From Rapana venosa (taxonomy: Eukaryota > Mollusca > Gastropoda > Neogastropoda > Muricidae), in NCBI GenBank assembly GCA_028751875.1, contig CM054134.1:68225839-68289838 (forward strand): a stretch of 64,000 nucleotides of DNA. Direction: 5' to 3'. Both the position numbers and the translations under genes were made by a program. Shown piece after piece: positions 38,723 to 49,299 of the stretch; the first letter of the stretch is position 1, and every line of letters starts with the position of its first letter. Under the pieces are notes generated by a model. It was not told where the DNA came from and made no database searches. It saw only the letters and a program-made list of their open reading frames with translations.

Positions 38723-40203
38723 CTGCACGCACAAATCATGTTCTCTACATCAGACCTCGAGATACCCTGCTGGCATGAACATTGATGGTCAAGTATTTTA
38801 AGTTATATTAGACATTTTGCTTGGTTGAAAAATGTTTAACGAAATAGAGACATGGAAAAAAAAGACAGAGACTTTTCAATTAAAAAACTAGATGAAACAG
38901 GTCAAACCCAAACAGGAGTTTCAGCTGGTATGATGCTTAAGTTGTCTGCAGTGAAAATACAGAATTGTGCAGCCCTGTATTTGAAACAAACTACTACTAC
39001 ATTTTTATGGTCAATTTTCACATCTGCTGATTAACTTTCGCCAATATACATTCTTTTGTACCACAGGCCTAGCTAACCAGAGTAAAAACTTTTTCTTAAA
39101 ACAATCATTTGACCAAAGCATTATATCAAAAAGATGATTCTTTTGTAAGACCTACTTTTCATTTCTGGATAACATTTGTGTGTGTGTACTGTAAATGCGA
39201 GTATTACTTTCAAGATTATTTTTTCTCCATTTTTGTGAAACTGATTTTGTTAATATATGTGACAAATTCAATGTAATTTGTTGTTGCTTTTTCCCTTGTT
39301 TGTTTCAGTTTTGTTAAGCTAAAAGTGCATCTGCAGTTTCATTTCCAGTGGATTTCAAGATCGTTATCCTACTTTTGAGGAAACTGTTCACTACAGACAC
39401 TGTCTGTGTATATCAGGGCTCAAATTGAACTTTGGATGAAAATGTGAGGGCTTTTCAAGACTTTAAGGACCTCACCTTTTTTTTTAAAGGACCTTCTTCA
39501 ACAAATATTTTTTGCATTGGATTCTTTGCTCTTCTTTTACACAACTCTTTTCAAAACACATCAGAATAATCACAAACTGACTTTACACAAACTTTTCTTT
39601 TTAAAAACCCAAAACAATTGGTAAAAATATGTGATGACAGAAAAATTTAAGCACTTTTTAAGAACGTGAAGGCAAATGTCTGATTTAAAAAAAAAAGGAA
39701 TTCCAAAGCCTTTGAAACGGGGATACCTAAAATAAAATACTTTACTTTTAAGTACCGCAGGAGGCCTATCGTGAAGGAACATCTCCCCAGCAAAGAAGAC
39801 TAGACCAGTTTATTTTATTTTATTTTATTTATTCTTTTATATCGAGGATAATGGAATAAGCACTTGTGTGCTTTTTTACATCCAGTCCCCGTGTGTATGC
39901 GGTTTTGTAAATTTTGTCATCTGTTCCCACCGGCACACAATGGCCTACTCTTACAAAAAGCGGAACAGGATTTAACGTGTGTGCAAGATGTTCTGCGTGT
40001 GTTCGAACACGGGGCCTCAGTTTATAGTCTCATCCGAAGGACTTTTGGGGAGAGTGGAGTCAGCACTGATATTAACTTCAGGGGAAAATATCCTCTTGAA
40101 TGGGAATTGAACCCAGGTCGTCAGATTGCAAGAGCAATGTTCTAACCACTGGGCTATCCCGTCCCCAAAGCAAAGACAGCAACTGTCCATATGTCCCCCT
40201 CAC
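38723..40203 (-). other. Intron E8-E9 (1.5 kb)
   Basis: The 5' end (high coordinates) carries a complete SINE that starts about 35 bp past the E8 donor. The remainder is AT-rich with a (TTTTA)n-like stretch at 39.81 kb that is the SINE tail. Confidence 0.8.
39811..40166 (-). mobile_element. Complete tRNA-derived SINE, sense to the ankyrin gene
   Basis: The head reads GATAGCCCAGTGGTTAGAAC, with a perfect RNA polymerase III A box (TAGCCCAGTGG), and about 35 bp on GGTTCAATTCC (B box with one change). Core: CTTCGGATGAGACTATAAAC, then GGCCCCGTGTTCGAACACAC and GAGTAGGCCATTGTGTGCCG. Tail: AAAGCACACAAGTGCTTATT, CCATTATCCTCGATATAAAA, then (AAAAT)n. It is a tRNA-derived SINE, not a tRNA gene. Probably young, since both boxes survive. 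Confidence 0.9.
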
Positions 40204-40407
40204 CTGTGGCCTTCTCCCTGTTCTTTTGTGTCCACAGCTGAAGCATGGCCAGAGCCTGGTCACCCAGAGTGGTGTAGTCTGTCTTGATTTTGTTGATCTC
40301 TGACATGGTGATGCCCAACTGCTGGGCCAGGATCACCCAGTCTCCCTGCACGTTGTCTGCCACATCAGACAGGTTCATCGAGCTCCGTGACACCGTGTCT
40401 CGCACCA
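40204..40407 (-). CDS. ANK: Ankyrin exon E8: death domain (main part)
   Basis: 204 bp, phase 1 in and out. After VVRDTVSRSS it encodes MNLSDVADNVQGDWVILAQQ, LGITMSEINKIKTDYTTLGD and QALAMLQLWTQKNREKATG. This is a clear ankyrin-type death domain: L-x-D-(I/V)-A-x-x-(L/V)-x-x-D-W-x-x-L-A-x-x-L-x-(I/V), then an (I/V)-x-x-I cap and the QA-x-x-M-L-x-L-W helix. The domain is a six-helix bundle whose partner in ankyrins is still debated. The acceptor is GTGTGCAG at 40408 and the donor ACAG|GTGAGG. A same-strand tRNA-type SINE starts only about 35 bp past the donor, in the downstream intron. Confidence 0.95.
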
Positions 40408-41125
40408 CTGCACACCACCAAACATTGTGACAGTGTTAAGTTTTACAGCACTGTGTTAGAGATTTTTCTTTTCTTTTTAAAAAGGTGTTATTCAATTTTT
40501 TTAAGAAATGGAATTTTTGGACATAAACATTGTAATTTTAGATGAATAACTGATAAAGGAATATACAAACATAAAGATTGCACAAATGAGGTAAACAGGC
40601 CCACAAGATTTGTCACAGTTTTTAGCTTAATTCCCTATGAGAAAAGAAGTAAAAGCAAAAAAAGATTAGGACCACTCTTCAAAACTTACACACCCCAGGA
40701 TTAAACAAATTAAAAAAAACTTTTTTAGTCAAAGCAGGCATAAATTTTCACTACACCCTTTATCTAGCTTACGTAGTATGTTAAGTTTATTTGGCCAAAT
40801 TGCTAGTCTTATGTCATTATAATAGAGTTCATACACTGTAGGAAGCATTCTGTGATATAAAATAGATATCAAGTTTCAATTTACTTGAAAACAGAACTTT
40901 CAGCTACATCATATCTGCTATAAATATTCAACACATCAAAATCTAAATTGCTTTGTGTACATCCGTATCCTGTTTTGTGATCTGATCTATACTTGTTTTC
41001 ATACACAATCATGTATAATCATTATTGAACACCCCAAAACTACACTCCACACAACAACAGAAAGAAAAACAAAAATCCACAAAAAAAAACCCAAACAGAA
41101 TATCAAACACTGAAAGAAACCTCAC
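40408..41125 (-). other. Intron E7-E8 (0.7 kb)
   Basis: AT-rich; nothing recognised. Confidence 0.8.
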
Positions 41126-41204
41126 CAATGCCCTGTTCCCGGAGTAAGGAATGTCGCTTCTGCATCTCCACAGCAGTATCAGAGCTGATATCTGAAGAGC
41201 TTGC
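41126..41204 (-). CDS. ANK: Ankyrin exon E7: UPA to death-domain linker
   Basis: 79 bp, phase 0 in and phase 1 out. It encodes ASSSDISSDTAVEMQKRHSL and then LREQGI. The EMQKRHSLLREQGI helix leads into the death domain, as the equivalent linker does in other invertebrate ankyrins. The acceptor is TTCTTCTAG at 41205 and the donor ATTG|GTGAGG. This is the only exon found between the UPA and death domains, the position where vertebrate ANK2/ANK3 genes carry their giant exon. The flanking introns (955 and 718 bp) are too short to hide one. Confidence 0.87.
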
Positions 41205-41388
41205 CTAGAAGAAAATGAAAGCAAACTTCTAGAAATCTGTACACTGAATATCTTGAACAGCAAAAAGCTGAAATGATAATAGCTGAACTTTATGTATCTC
41301 CACCAGTATCATCTATACTTTGATCATTGTCAAAACCCACCATTTTCTTTTGAGCTGACTATTATTGCCTGTCAATCGCTTGATGCTA

Positions 41389-41429
<41 letters not shown>

Positions 41430-42159
41430 GTGTGTGTGTGTGTGTGAGTTTATGTATGTGCTACATGCATAGTGTGTTTATGCTTTTGTGCATGAATGTT
41501 TGTGTGTGTATGTCTGTGTTTATGCATGAATCTGTAGGGATGTGTCTATAATTATCTACATATGCTTGTGCTTGTGCATGCTACATGCATCAGTAAGGTG
41601 TGTCTGCATTTGCCTCCATGGCTATAAGATGTCAAAGAGTTGCATACTATGAGGAAGCATGTCACATGTACATATAAACCTACAAAACATTTCATTACAG
41701 TCTACAGTCATTTTGTGTTGTAATAAGTCCTATCCATTTAAATCTATCTTTCAATATCTTTCTATAGCTAACAAACTCCATAGGAAATAAAAGGCTTGGG
41801 CTGCAAAATTATGGCATATCTGCCCCCCTTCCTCTTCCAAATTTTAACATGAAGCCTTTCTTGGCTGACAAATTCTAGCTCACAAAAATCAGTACTGCCA
41901 TCCAACATTCATTCACATACATGAAAAATTATTTTCCCAAAATGTATTCATATGTATGTATATATGTATGTTTGTATATATATATATATATATATATATA
42001 AGATTATCACTCTTGAAAAATACCACAAATTCTTCTTGAAAAGATACTGTGAAATAATGACCAGACTGAATGGAATTCCCCCCTATCAACAGTGGGCACT
42101 TTACAGGAGAGAAAGACCACCATTCCCTGCATCAAGATTCAAAGAGAAGCACCACCTAC
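41205..42159 (-). other. Intron E6-E7 (1.0 kb)
   Basis: Contains (TG)n at 41.39-41.45 kb and (TA)n at 41.95-42.0 kb. No long open frame, hence no giant exon here. Confidence 0.85.
41393..41448. repeat. (TG)n microsatellite
   Basis: About 55 bp of TG with a single break, followed by looser TG-rich sequence to 41.6 kb. Confidence 0.95.
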
Positions 42160-42411
42160 CGAAATAGTGTCAGGCAGACGAATGTTGAGGTTACAGATGG
42201 GGGTTTGGGGAGCTTCCCCTCGGGCAAGCTTGGGCTCCTTCATGAAAGCCACACGGGCTGCAGCTTCTTGGTCGGGGTCCCTTATTTTCACTGTGCTGGG
42301 CAGGCGGTTTTCTCGGAAGGCCTTGAAGTTGATGTGAAGCTGGTCCCCGGATTTGGTCACTGGGATCAGGTTGCCAGCCATCTCGATGTACTGTGGCCTT
42401 CCTTCCAGCAC
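42160..42411 (-). CDS. ANK: Ankyrin exon E6: UPA domain, second part
   Basis: 252 bp, 84 codons, phase 0 at both ends. It encodes VLEGRPQYIEMAGNLIPVTK, then SGDQLHINFKAFRENRLPST, VKIRDPDQEAAARVAFMKEP and KLARGEAPQTPICNLNIRLP. These are hallmarks of the ankyrin UPA domain: EG-(K/R)-P-x-Y-x-(D/E)-x-x-G-N-L-x-P-(L/V)-TKSG, F-(A/R)-x-F-(K/R)-ENRL, F-(M/K)-EPK, and the closing (I/V)-CNLNI-x-LP. UPA packs against the ZU5 domains to form the ZZU supramodule that binds spectrin. The acceptor is GGTACAG at 42412 and the donor TTCG|GTAGGT. Ends before the linker exon E7. Confidence 0.96.
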
Positions 42412-42709
42412 CTGTACCCAGAACATTTGGGGAACAAAGTTGTTGATATGATGAAGTTTGGTCTTTTTTCATCTTCTCTTCACAAAATTTCTTTGTATCA
42501 TTTTACCTTAAATTAAATGCACATTTCCAAGCTTTTTGGGGGGATTTGTTTTTACTCATTCTTTAATTCTTTTTATTCACATACACTCACTGACAATCTC
42601 AGTAAATATACTTTACATATTTATGCTGACAAAAACAACGAATGAACTGTGACAAAGTAGCAAAACTAGCAAACACACCTCAATGTCATGAACAAAATAA
42701 CAAACCCAC

Positions 42710-42938
42710 CTCTATGTCTCGACTCCTGGCGATCTCCACGAACTTCTCCTGCTTCTCAAGGGTCTTGTCCACTTTGTCGTCTGTCATGCAGAACATGCGC
42801 AGGCGCCCCTCCTCCATGGATGTGCGTTTTCCAAAGACGACAAACTTGGCCATGTAGGGCACGGTGATGGCCTCGTGGTACAGGGCGCTGGCCATGTGGA
42901 CCACTTCAGGTATGTTCTGACAGTCGATCAGCCAAAAC
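42710..42938 (-). CDS. ANK: Ankyrin exon E5: ZU5-UPA junction and UPA first part
   Basis: 229 bp, phase 2 in and phase 0 out. It encodes [60 protein letters not shown] and [16 protein letters not shown]. The blocks S-AR-FWL-(I/V)-[12 protein letters not shown] and R-(L/M)-R-x-FCMTDDK-x-DKTLE-x-QE are diagnostic of ankyrins, so this exon alone fixes the family. The acceptor is GTGTTCAG at 42939 and the donor AGAG|GTGGGT. It joins E4 through an Arg codon split AG/G. The + strand ORF at 42642-42857 is a shadow. Confidence 0.96.
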
Positions 42939-43692
42939 CTGAACACACAACACACTCTGCACTGTTAGCACTTTACTCTACTTTTGGAACGGTTTCCTAA
43001 AAATGAGTACCCTTTTTTGTGTCGCGTAAAAGAAATAACCTAGAGCATTTCATAAGACCGATACAGTTAGCACCAGCTGTCTTGGTGCGGTAGTTACTGA
43101 AGTGGGCTGTTGGTTGAGAGTTCCATATTCCATTCCCACAGCCATTTTTGTTTTGTTTTTTGTGTTTCTTGGCAAGAGCAACAAAGTTCACCAATGGTAA
43201 GATTTTGCGGATGCAATGGTTTGCCGGTGATAAAGGAAGCCTCATTCTGACTTCAGGAATAGAACCATGTTATCATTATGGGCTTTTTTTTTACAATGGC
43301 TACCACCTGATGAGTTTTCTGCTGTGAGTTTCTGATAAGTTTAGGGACGAAACACCTGGGTATCAATGCTCTAATTTCTTTACCAATAGTACCAATCCAG
43401 TCTTCTTGTTCATAGCCCTGCTGGCCATAGAGACCATATCAGGGCTGTCACCCCGAAAAAATGTTAAATCTCACATTAAGCGCAAAAGATTTGCTTCCCC
43501 CAAATTTTTGTGTGTGTATGTGTGCTGTATTTAGGACGGACCTGGTTTCATACATGGAGACCATAGTGTCCAGAACAGTCAAGACAGAGGCATCTGGAGG
43601 CATACAACAGTGTCATAGTGTGTAACAGCCAACAGTGAACCTAGTGCCGCCAACAGATGAGGTGAGGAGGGTGGCTGGTTGTGAGAACCTAC
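42939..43692 (-). other. Intron E4-E5 (0.75 kb)
   Basis: It holds a SINE fragment at 43.13-43.26 kb on the minus strand (GTTCACCAATGGTAAGATTT and CTCATTCTGACTTCAGG in + strand reading), matching the distal body of the 55.55 kb copy. The intron between E5 and E6 (42412-42709) has nothing recognisable. Confidence 0.7.
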
Positions 43693-43789
43693 CTGGCAGA
43701 GACAGTGGTGGTGAAGGAGACACAGTCGTTGACCAGGGTGATGGGCTTGCTTTCCGTGATGTCCTCCCAGCTGGTGGGGTTCTGGTCCC
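43693..43789 (-). CDS. ANK: Ankyrin exon E4: end of second ZU5 domain
   Basis: 97 bp, phase 1 in and phase 2 out. It encodes [20 protein letters not shown] and [13 protein letters not shown]. The WED-(I/V)-T-x-x-x-P-(I/L)-T-x-(V/I)-N-(D/E)-CVSFTT-x-VSAR block is nearly invariant across ankyrins. The acceptor is GTGTGCAG at 43790 and the donor CCAG|GTAGGT. The start was set at the GGGAC following CAG because E3 leaves one G, which makes GGG-GAC-CAG. ORFs covering this region in other frames are shadows. Confidence 0.94.
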
Positions 43790-44035
43790 CTGCACACACC
43801 ACCACCACCAACAGTTAACACCTGTCTGCCATCACACCTCTTCCCTCTCGACCATCATGCTCAGTTGTGTGAATCAACTACCATGGATCGTCATCTGAAC
43901 TATGGATGTACCCATTTTTAAAAACAGAAAAGGGAGATTTGATGATATCTTAAGCAGACAATTGTGTGTCTATGTTTTATCTTGAATAATACTTGAAGAA
44001 CTACTGGAAGTATATATATATATATATTTTTTTTT

Positions 44036-44420
44036 GTTCCTTGGCTACCGCTCTTAGATGAGATTTCGTGAAGGCGAATGGTTTTGCCTACCATTAAAGG
44101 TAGTTGCATTCCAACTTTGGGGACGATGTCTAAACACAATGCCAGTGTGCACGCATTTAAAAAAAATGTCATGTGTTCCTATGACATGCAATGGCCTACT
44201 CTTCCAAAAGAGAGAATAGGTTTTATTATGCACAAGACCTATGCACATTTGCATACAGCTCGGTTTATAGTCTCAGCCAAAAGATTTTTGGGGAAGTGGA
44301 GTTGTACAGATGTTAACTCCAGGGGAAAGACCCCCTTGAATGGGTACCTTGGTGGTGGCTCAAACCTGGGAAATCACATCACAAGTGCAACACTCTAACC
44401 ACTAAGCTATCCTGCCTGCC
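44036..44420 (-). mobile_element. tRNA-derived SINE, extended-body type
   Basis: The head has a perfect A box, TAGCTTAGTGGTTAGAG, and a degenerate B box (AGGTTTGAGCC). The core contains GGCTGAGACTATAAACCGAG and GAGTAGGCCATTGCATG. Instead of the AAAGCAC/AATAAA tail it continues into a second body ending near CACGAAATCTCATCTAAGAG, shared with the 55.55 kb copy. Confidence 0.85.
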
Positions 44421-45800
44421 CCCTCTGGCAGTATGTAAATGTTGACAGCATCAACATCACTAATGCTTACAATGAAAGCCCAAATAAATACCATTTTGTG
44501 TTGTAAAGCAGCTCAGATATGAGGTTTCATAAAACACAGGACAGATTACAAATATTCTACAAATTCACCAAAGTCAGAATTGCATGAACAGAGAAACACA
44601 ATTAAAAATGTTTGAAGAGTAAAGAGAAGAAAGAAACTGTATATTTCTATGTAGCAGAAATGCATTTCTCATGATCAAAACAGCAACAAGACTTACAATA
44701 TATGACCCAGGCATAACCCTTTTTAGTGAAAGGATTTTTTCCCCCTGTTCTGGCAATACTGCATGCGTGAAAACTGCAAACTGATCACAAAACTGAATCT
44801 AACTGGTGCTATATTGGTGTATTTAATACAATTTCATTTATGTGATCCTCTGACAGAAAAAGGTGAAAAACTGAGCCAAACAATACCTTTACCCAACATT
44901 TCAACATTTAGTGTTCTCTTTAAATATGAACCAATTTTCCTGTTTTGTATTCCACCATCCAGGTACAAGACAAATAACAAATGATTTAGGGAAGTATATC
45001 CACTTCCATCTGGCTACTGTAGCAATAACAACAAATCTAGGAGGGGAAAAAAACTGAATAAAAAAGCAATCTTAATGATTTTCACATAAACTAACATCTG
45101 TAAAAAGCAGAGTCCTATACAAACCTGTTCCCAGGGCCCAAGAGTACAGATAATTGCTTTTTAAACAGAGAAACATACTGTCACAAAACAATTTCCATTG
45201 TAAATAACCACCAACACATTTTTTTTGGGGGATGGGTTCTAATAATTCATCACATTATCATTCTGCCTTACAAGACTCTGAATGAGATTTTGCTGACACC
45301 ATTTAACATGCTTGGCTGTCATGCATTCCTTATTTCTAGCTACAGCAACTACTAGCCACAACTGACAGAAGGATGACACCATGGACATGAAGCATGCACC
45401 ACTAGCAGCCACAATAATCACAACATGACCTTAGATAGAAATCATTTGTCAGAGAAATTAAGAAGACAAACAAAAACCAAACACAAAAACACAGAAAGAG
45501 GGAAAGAAGACAGGAAGAAAGTAAGGTTTCATGTAAAAAAAAAAAACAACAAAAAAACCCACCAATGAATGAATGTACTTCAACCCTTATCTTCATGGCA
45601 AATCAAGAAAACTCAAAATGCAAATTTACTTTAAAATTACCTCCCCCCCCCCCTTTTTTTTTTTTTACAAGCACACAAATCAGTTGAATCATGCTGTGCA
45701 TGCATCACCCAGGATTCAAATTCTTTCAACAAGTAGGATGGAGATGGTCAGGTTATGAAGACCAGAAAAGGCTTATAGGGGGGAAAAAAAGGAGAAAAAT

Positions 45801-45876
45801 ATAATAATAATAATAATAATAATGTATGGAATTTATATAGCGCTGAATCTTGTAAAGCAACAAATCAAAGCACTAT
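45801..45876 (-). mobile_element. Solo LINE/SINE 3' tail
   Basis: On the minus strand: GTGCTTTGATTTGTTGCTTT, ACAAGATTCAGCGCTATATA, AATTCCATAC and (ATT)n. Nearly identical to the tail of the SINE at 58.39-58.73 kb and clearly related to the LINE tail at 52.39-52.46 kb. Confidence 0.85.
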
Positions 45877-46109
45877 AGAGAAGAAGACAAATGGACACAG
45901 GCATACTTGTGTGCATGTATATGTGTGCGTGTGTGTGCATGCATATATGTGTGTGTGTGCGTGTGCACGCATGTGACAGGCAGACACAGAGAGAGAAAGT
46001 GAGAGAGATTTTTGTTTGAAGTTTCTTTACTTGAAAGGGTGACAGAGCAATAGAGACAAGGTGTACAGACAGGAGACATGTAAAAAAGATACAGCATAAG
46101 ACAGAAATC

Positions 46110-46180
46110 AAGAAACAAAGACAGAGAGAAAGCGTACGAGACAGAGTTGGAAGAGAGAGAAAGCGTACGAGACAGAGTTG
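46110..46180. repeat. 31-bp direct duplication
   Basis: GAGAGAAAGCGTACGAGACA and GAGTTGG occur twice in immediate succession. Confidence 0.85.
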
Positions 46181-46840
46181 GAGATAGCAAAGAGACAGGG
46201 GGAAAAAAATGGATGGGGGAGGACAGGGAGAGTGAAACAACAGAAGAGGAGAGAGAAACAGAAGGAACACTCTTAACACCACAGCAGTAACTGCTACAAT
46301 GCCCATCTCCTCTGTTTACAGTCCTCTTCCCTCTTACAGCCCTGGCTAAACGGCCACTCCTCAAACAATGCACCACTACCCACATAAAGCAGACCCATAA
46401 AAATAAGCACACAGAGGAGACGCGGCCCATTCAAAGAATATATTGGGACATTTTGCCTGCTTCAAGCAGTAAAGCAATGGACAGGACAGAAAAAAGTCCC
46501 CAAACAAAACAAAATTACACACACAAAATACATGCTCCAGTCTTAGTCAAGCTTCCCCACATAATGAAACAGCATGAGGCTCCATTTTAGTTTCAAAATA
46601 TCCTTGGCTATATAGAGAGGGGTGGCACATACATATGGGCACTTCCATGCACAGATCAAAGGAAAGACACCTTAACTTAATGAATGAATGTAATGCAAGA
46701 TGAACAACATATGAGGTGGTCACTCACAATGAAAGCCATTAGGGTACTGCACTGAACTTTCATGGAGTGGGTATTCGGCAAGTTAAACCTGGTGTGGTTA
46801 ATCTTACTTGGGATCGGTCAAAAGCGCATGTATCATTCAA

Positions 46841-46913
46841 ATGTAAGCACTTTGATTTGTTTGCTTTACGAGATTCAGAGTTATAAAGATTCCTTAAATC
46901 ATTATTATTATTT
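46841..46913 (+). mobile_element. Solo LINE/SINE 3' tail, diverged
   Basis: GCACTTTGATTTGTTTGCTT, TACGAGATTCAGAGTTATAA, then (ATT)n. Same tail as at 45.80 and 58.67 kb with several substitutions. Confidence 0.75.
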
Positions 46914-46954
46914 CGTACACTCTATATGGGAGTATTCTCAAGTAAGTTGGATAT

Positions 46955-47203
46955 ATGCAAGGTCATTGCTGGCCTACTTTTCCTTAGATGACAGGTTAAA
47001 ATCTGCGCAAAAGATGTTACGCATTTGCTTGCACACACAAGACTTTCATTGATAGTTTCATCCAAAGGATTTTCAGGGGAGTTGAGTGGGAACCCATATT
47101 AACTTCAGAGGAAAAATGCCCTCAGACAGACAGCTCAGAGGCCACTTAAACCCGGGTCCTCAGATTGATCTACGAGTTCAACTTCTAACCACTCTCACTT
47201 ATC
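46955..47203 (-). mobile_element. Diverged tRNA-headed SINE
   Basis: On the minus strand: GTGAGAGTGGTTAGAAGTTG at the head, GGGTTTAAGTGG near the B box, then CCTTTGGATGAAACTATCAA and AAGTAGGCC in the core. Tail truncated. Confidence 0.75.
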
Positions 47204-48252
47204 TTCTTGTGTCAAACCTGGACTCTGACCAACTCTCCTGAACACAAAATCACAACCTGCCAGATGCACTGCTTGCACAAAGCTGACAAGAAGGCCTGGT
47301 GCGACATAACTTGAAACATGGATTCAGAAGAAAAAAAATGGTGGGAATAACAGTACTCCACGATGTCATTAAACAGCAGAGCGTTAAACATTTCAGACAC
47401 CTCAAACAGAGGTCAATTCCCCACCCAGCATTTCCCACCCCCTATAATGGATGCCTGGCATCAAAGCCATGGCCTAACAAGAGGAACCTGGACTGAAGGC
47501 ATCACAGCGACTCCGACTTCACATACCACCCCATCATACCTATAGATCTATAGTTCCCAACCTGACGCAAAATAACCGCTTTCTCTTTCAGTGACACCCT
47601 CAGTGGAATAAGTCACAGAATAAAGTAAAATATCCAGACAAGTGAAAGATCTGGGGTCAAAAATAAATATATGTATTTCATATATTCTCTGAACAAAATA
47701 AAAACAGATGAAATGATAAAGTAAAAAACACACAGGAACAAAGACAAGAGAGACAAATAAACTGATTGGCACACATTCATACATGCTCATACAGAAGTAA
47801 TCCAAATTAAACACAAGCCACCATACCCCCCCTACTCTGTCATTTACAAACCCCTACAAGCTGATATTCAGTTTCCTTCACCTTTGTCACACACTGAATG
47901 AAAGCCATATTTACACACACTTGTGATCAAATTACAATTTACCTGCCAGGAATGAAGTCTAACGCTAAATTCATGCACAAATACACAGTAAGACATCAGC
48001 AACAAAAATGCAATAGAGGATCTACATTCACCAGCTTTCTTCAGCCTGACTGATTATAGCTCTATGCACTTTCTAGTAAGCAACTTTTCAGATCATTTTA
48101 GCAAGCAGTTCTTGTAGTCTGAATATTGTACTAGCTAACTGACAAATCTACAAAAAACAAACAAAAAACCCCAAACTAATTTCCTTCAATCTAAGTACTG
48201 TTAGTCTACTTCCTGCCCCAAAAAGCATGAGCAATGTTTCAAAGACAAATAT

Positions 48253-48610
48253 TTAACATATCACTGAAACTTCTTCTTCCTTTTTTGTCATGTTTCTCCC
48301 AAGGGAGGTTTGACATTGATGAGCCTTCTCCATCTCTCTGTTTTGAGCTTCCTCCTTATTTATGCCCCTTTCTCTAAGATCATCTGCAATACAGGCAGCC
48401 CAGGTCTTGCTAGGTCTTCCCTTTGGTCTCTTTCCATCCACTACGAAGTTCATTGCTCTTTTTACGATGTGGTGGTCTGCTTTCTGTTGAATGTGCCCAA
48501 ACCAGCGCAGTCTATTGATACTAGCTACAGACTTCAGATCATCAACTTTGCACATTCTCCATAGTTCTTCATTCGTGATCCTGTCTTCCCATTTGATTTT
48601 TGTGTTGTAG
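48253..48610 (-). mobile_element. 3' end of a non-LTR retrotransposon (LINE) ORF2, decayed
   Basis: An open frame containing NRLRWFGHIQQKADHHIVKR, then GKRPKGRPSKTWAACIADDL and RERGINKEEAQNRE. The R-L-R-W-(F/Y)-GH-(I/V)-x-R and G-(R/K)-R-(P)-x-GRP-x-x-(T/R)-W blocks are typical of the C-terminal end of many invertebrate LINE reverse-transcriptase proteins. The element ends in an AAG-rich tail at the low-coordinate side. 5' truncated; no endonuclease or RT core. Clade not assigned. Confidence 0.8.
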
Positions 48611-49275
48611 CATAGCATTTGGTTTTCACAGCTCTTCAAACATATCACTGAAATTGTGACTATATAAAAAATAATACTGAAACAACCAATCTCCCAGTAT
48701 TTGCTCAGTGAAGAGATATCAGCTTTAGGGCTGGCTCTCTAACCATATTTACCATTTAATAGGGTAACAAGCACCACCCTGGTTTTTTGAATATTTTTTT
48801 TAAAGGTATGTTTGCCTTTTTCCTTTCTGGAATTCTGTATCTTTTGAACATGAACCTCTTCACATTTCAACAGTTTACATTTCAGAGAAATGTTGAAACT
48901 TTCAAATACAGCTTGAAAATCTCTGGCCCATGACATTTACTTTGGTGGAATATGGTTTCTCTGTACACCAAAAAATCCACTTTGATTTCACAGCATTTTC
49001 TAGGGAAAAAAAAGTTCTGCAAAAAGATCTCAACATATTGATATACTGTACTCTAATGACAGAAGAAGAAAAAAAAATATTTAAAAAAAGACAAAAAGAA
49101 AAGGTGAATCATAGGACCAAACACATTGTGAAGATATCGAAATTAGAAAGCAAGCAGGAAGCAAATTGTATACCGAATAAAATAGGAAAACGTTACAGGT
49201 AAAAGATTAAATCCATTAAAAAAAAAAAAGAAAGGAAAAGAAAAAGGAAAAAAAGTAGGGGAAGGAACAATTTAC

Positions 49276-49299
49276 CTCGCTTACTAGAGTGGTTGTTGC
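49276..49299 (-). CDS. ANK: Candidate 24-nt ankyrin microexon between E3 and E4
   Basis: A 24-bp stretch flanked on the minus strand by a C/T-rich tract ending GCGGCTAG (acceptor, 49300-49301) and by a strong CGAG|GTAAAT donor (49275-49274). It starts and ends in phase 1, exactly as needed between E3 and E4, and would insert eight residues, GNNHSSKR, just before the W-E-D-I-T block. This is the position of a surface loop late in the ZU5 region. Supporting: correct phase, correct strand, no stop, both splice sites. Against: such a short match can arise by chance in a 6.5 kb intron, and I recall no family member with this insert. Transcript evidence would decide it. Confidence 0.45.

Noticed and set aside
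40120..40166. tRNA-like A and B boxes (also at 58.39, 59.1 and 60.76 kb)
   Set aside because: They belong to SINE heads: no complete cloverleaf can be drawn, the sequence continues into repeat bodies, and the same heads recur.
45833..46430. 157- and 185-aa minus-strand ORFs
   Set aside because: Composition follows GA/CA-rich sequence and a duplicated 31-bp purine segment; no conserved motif.
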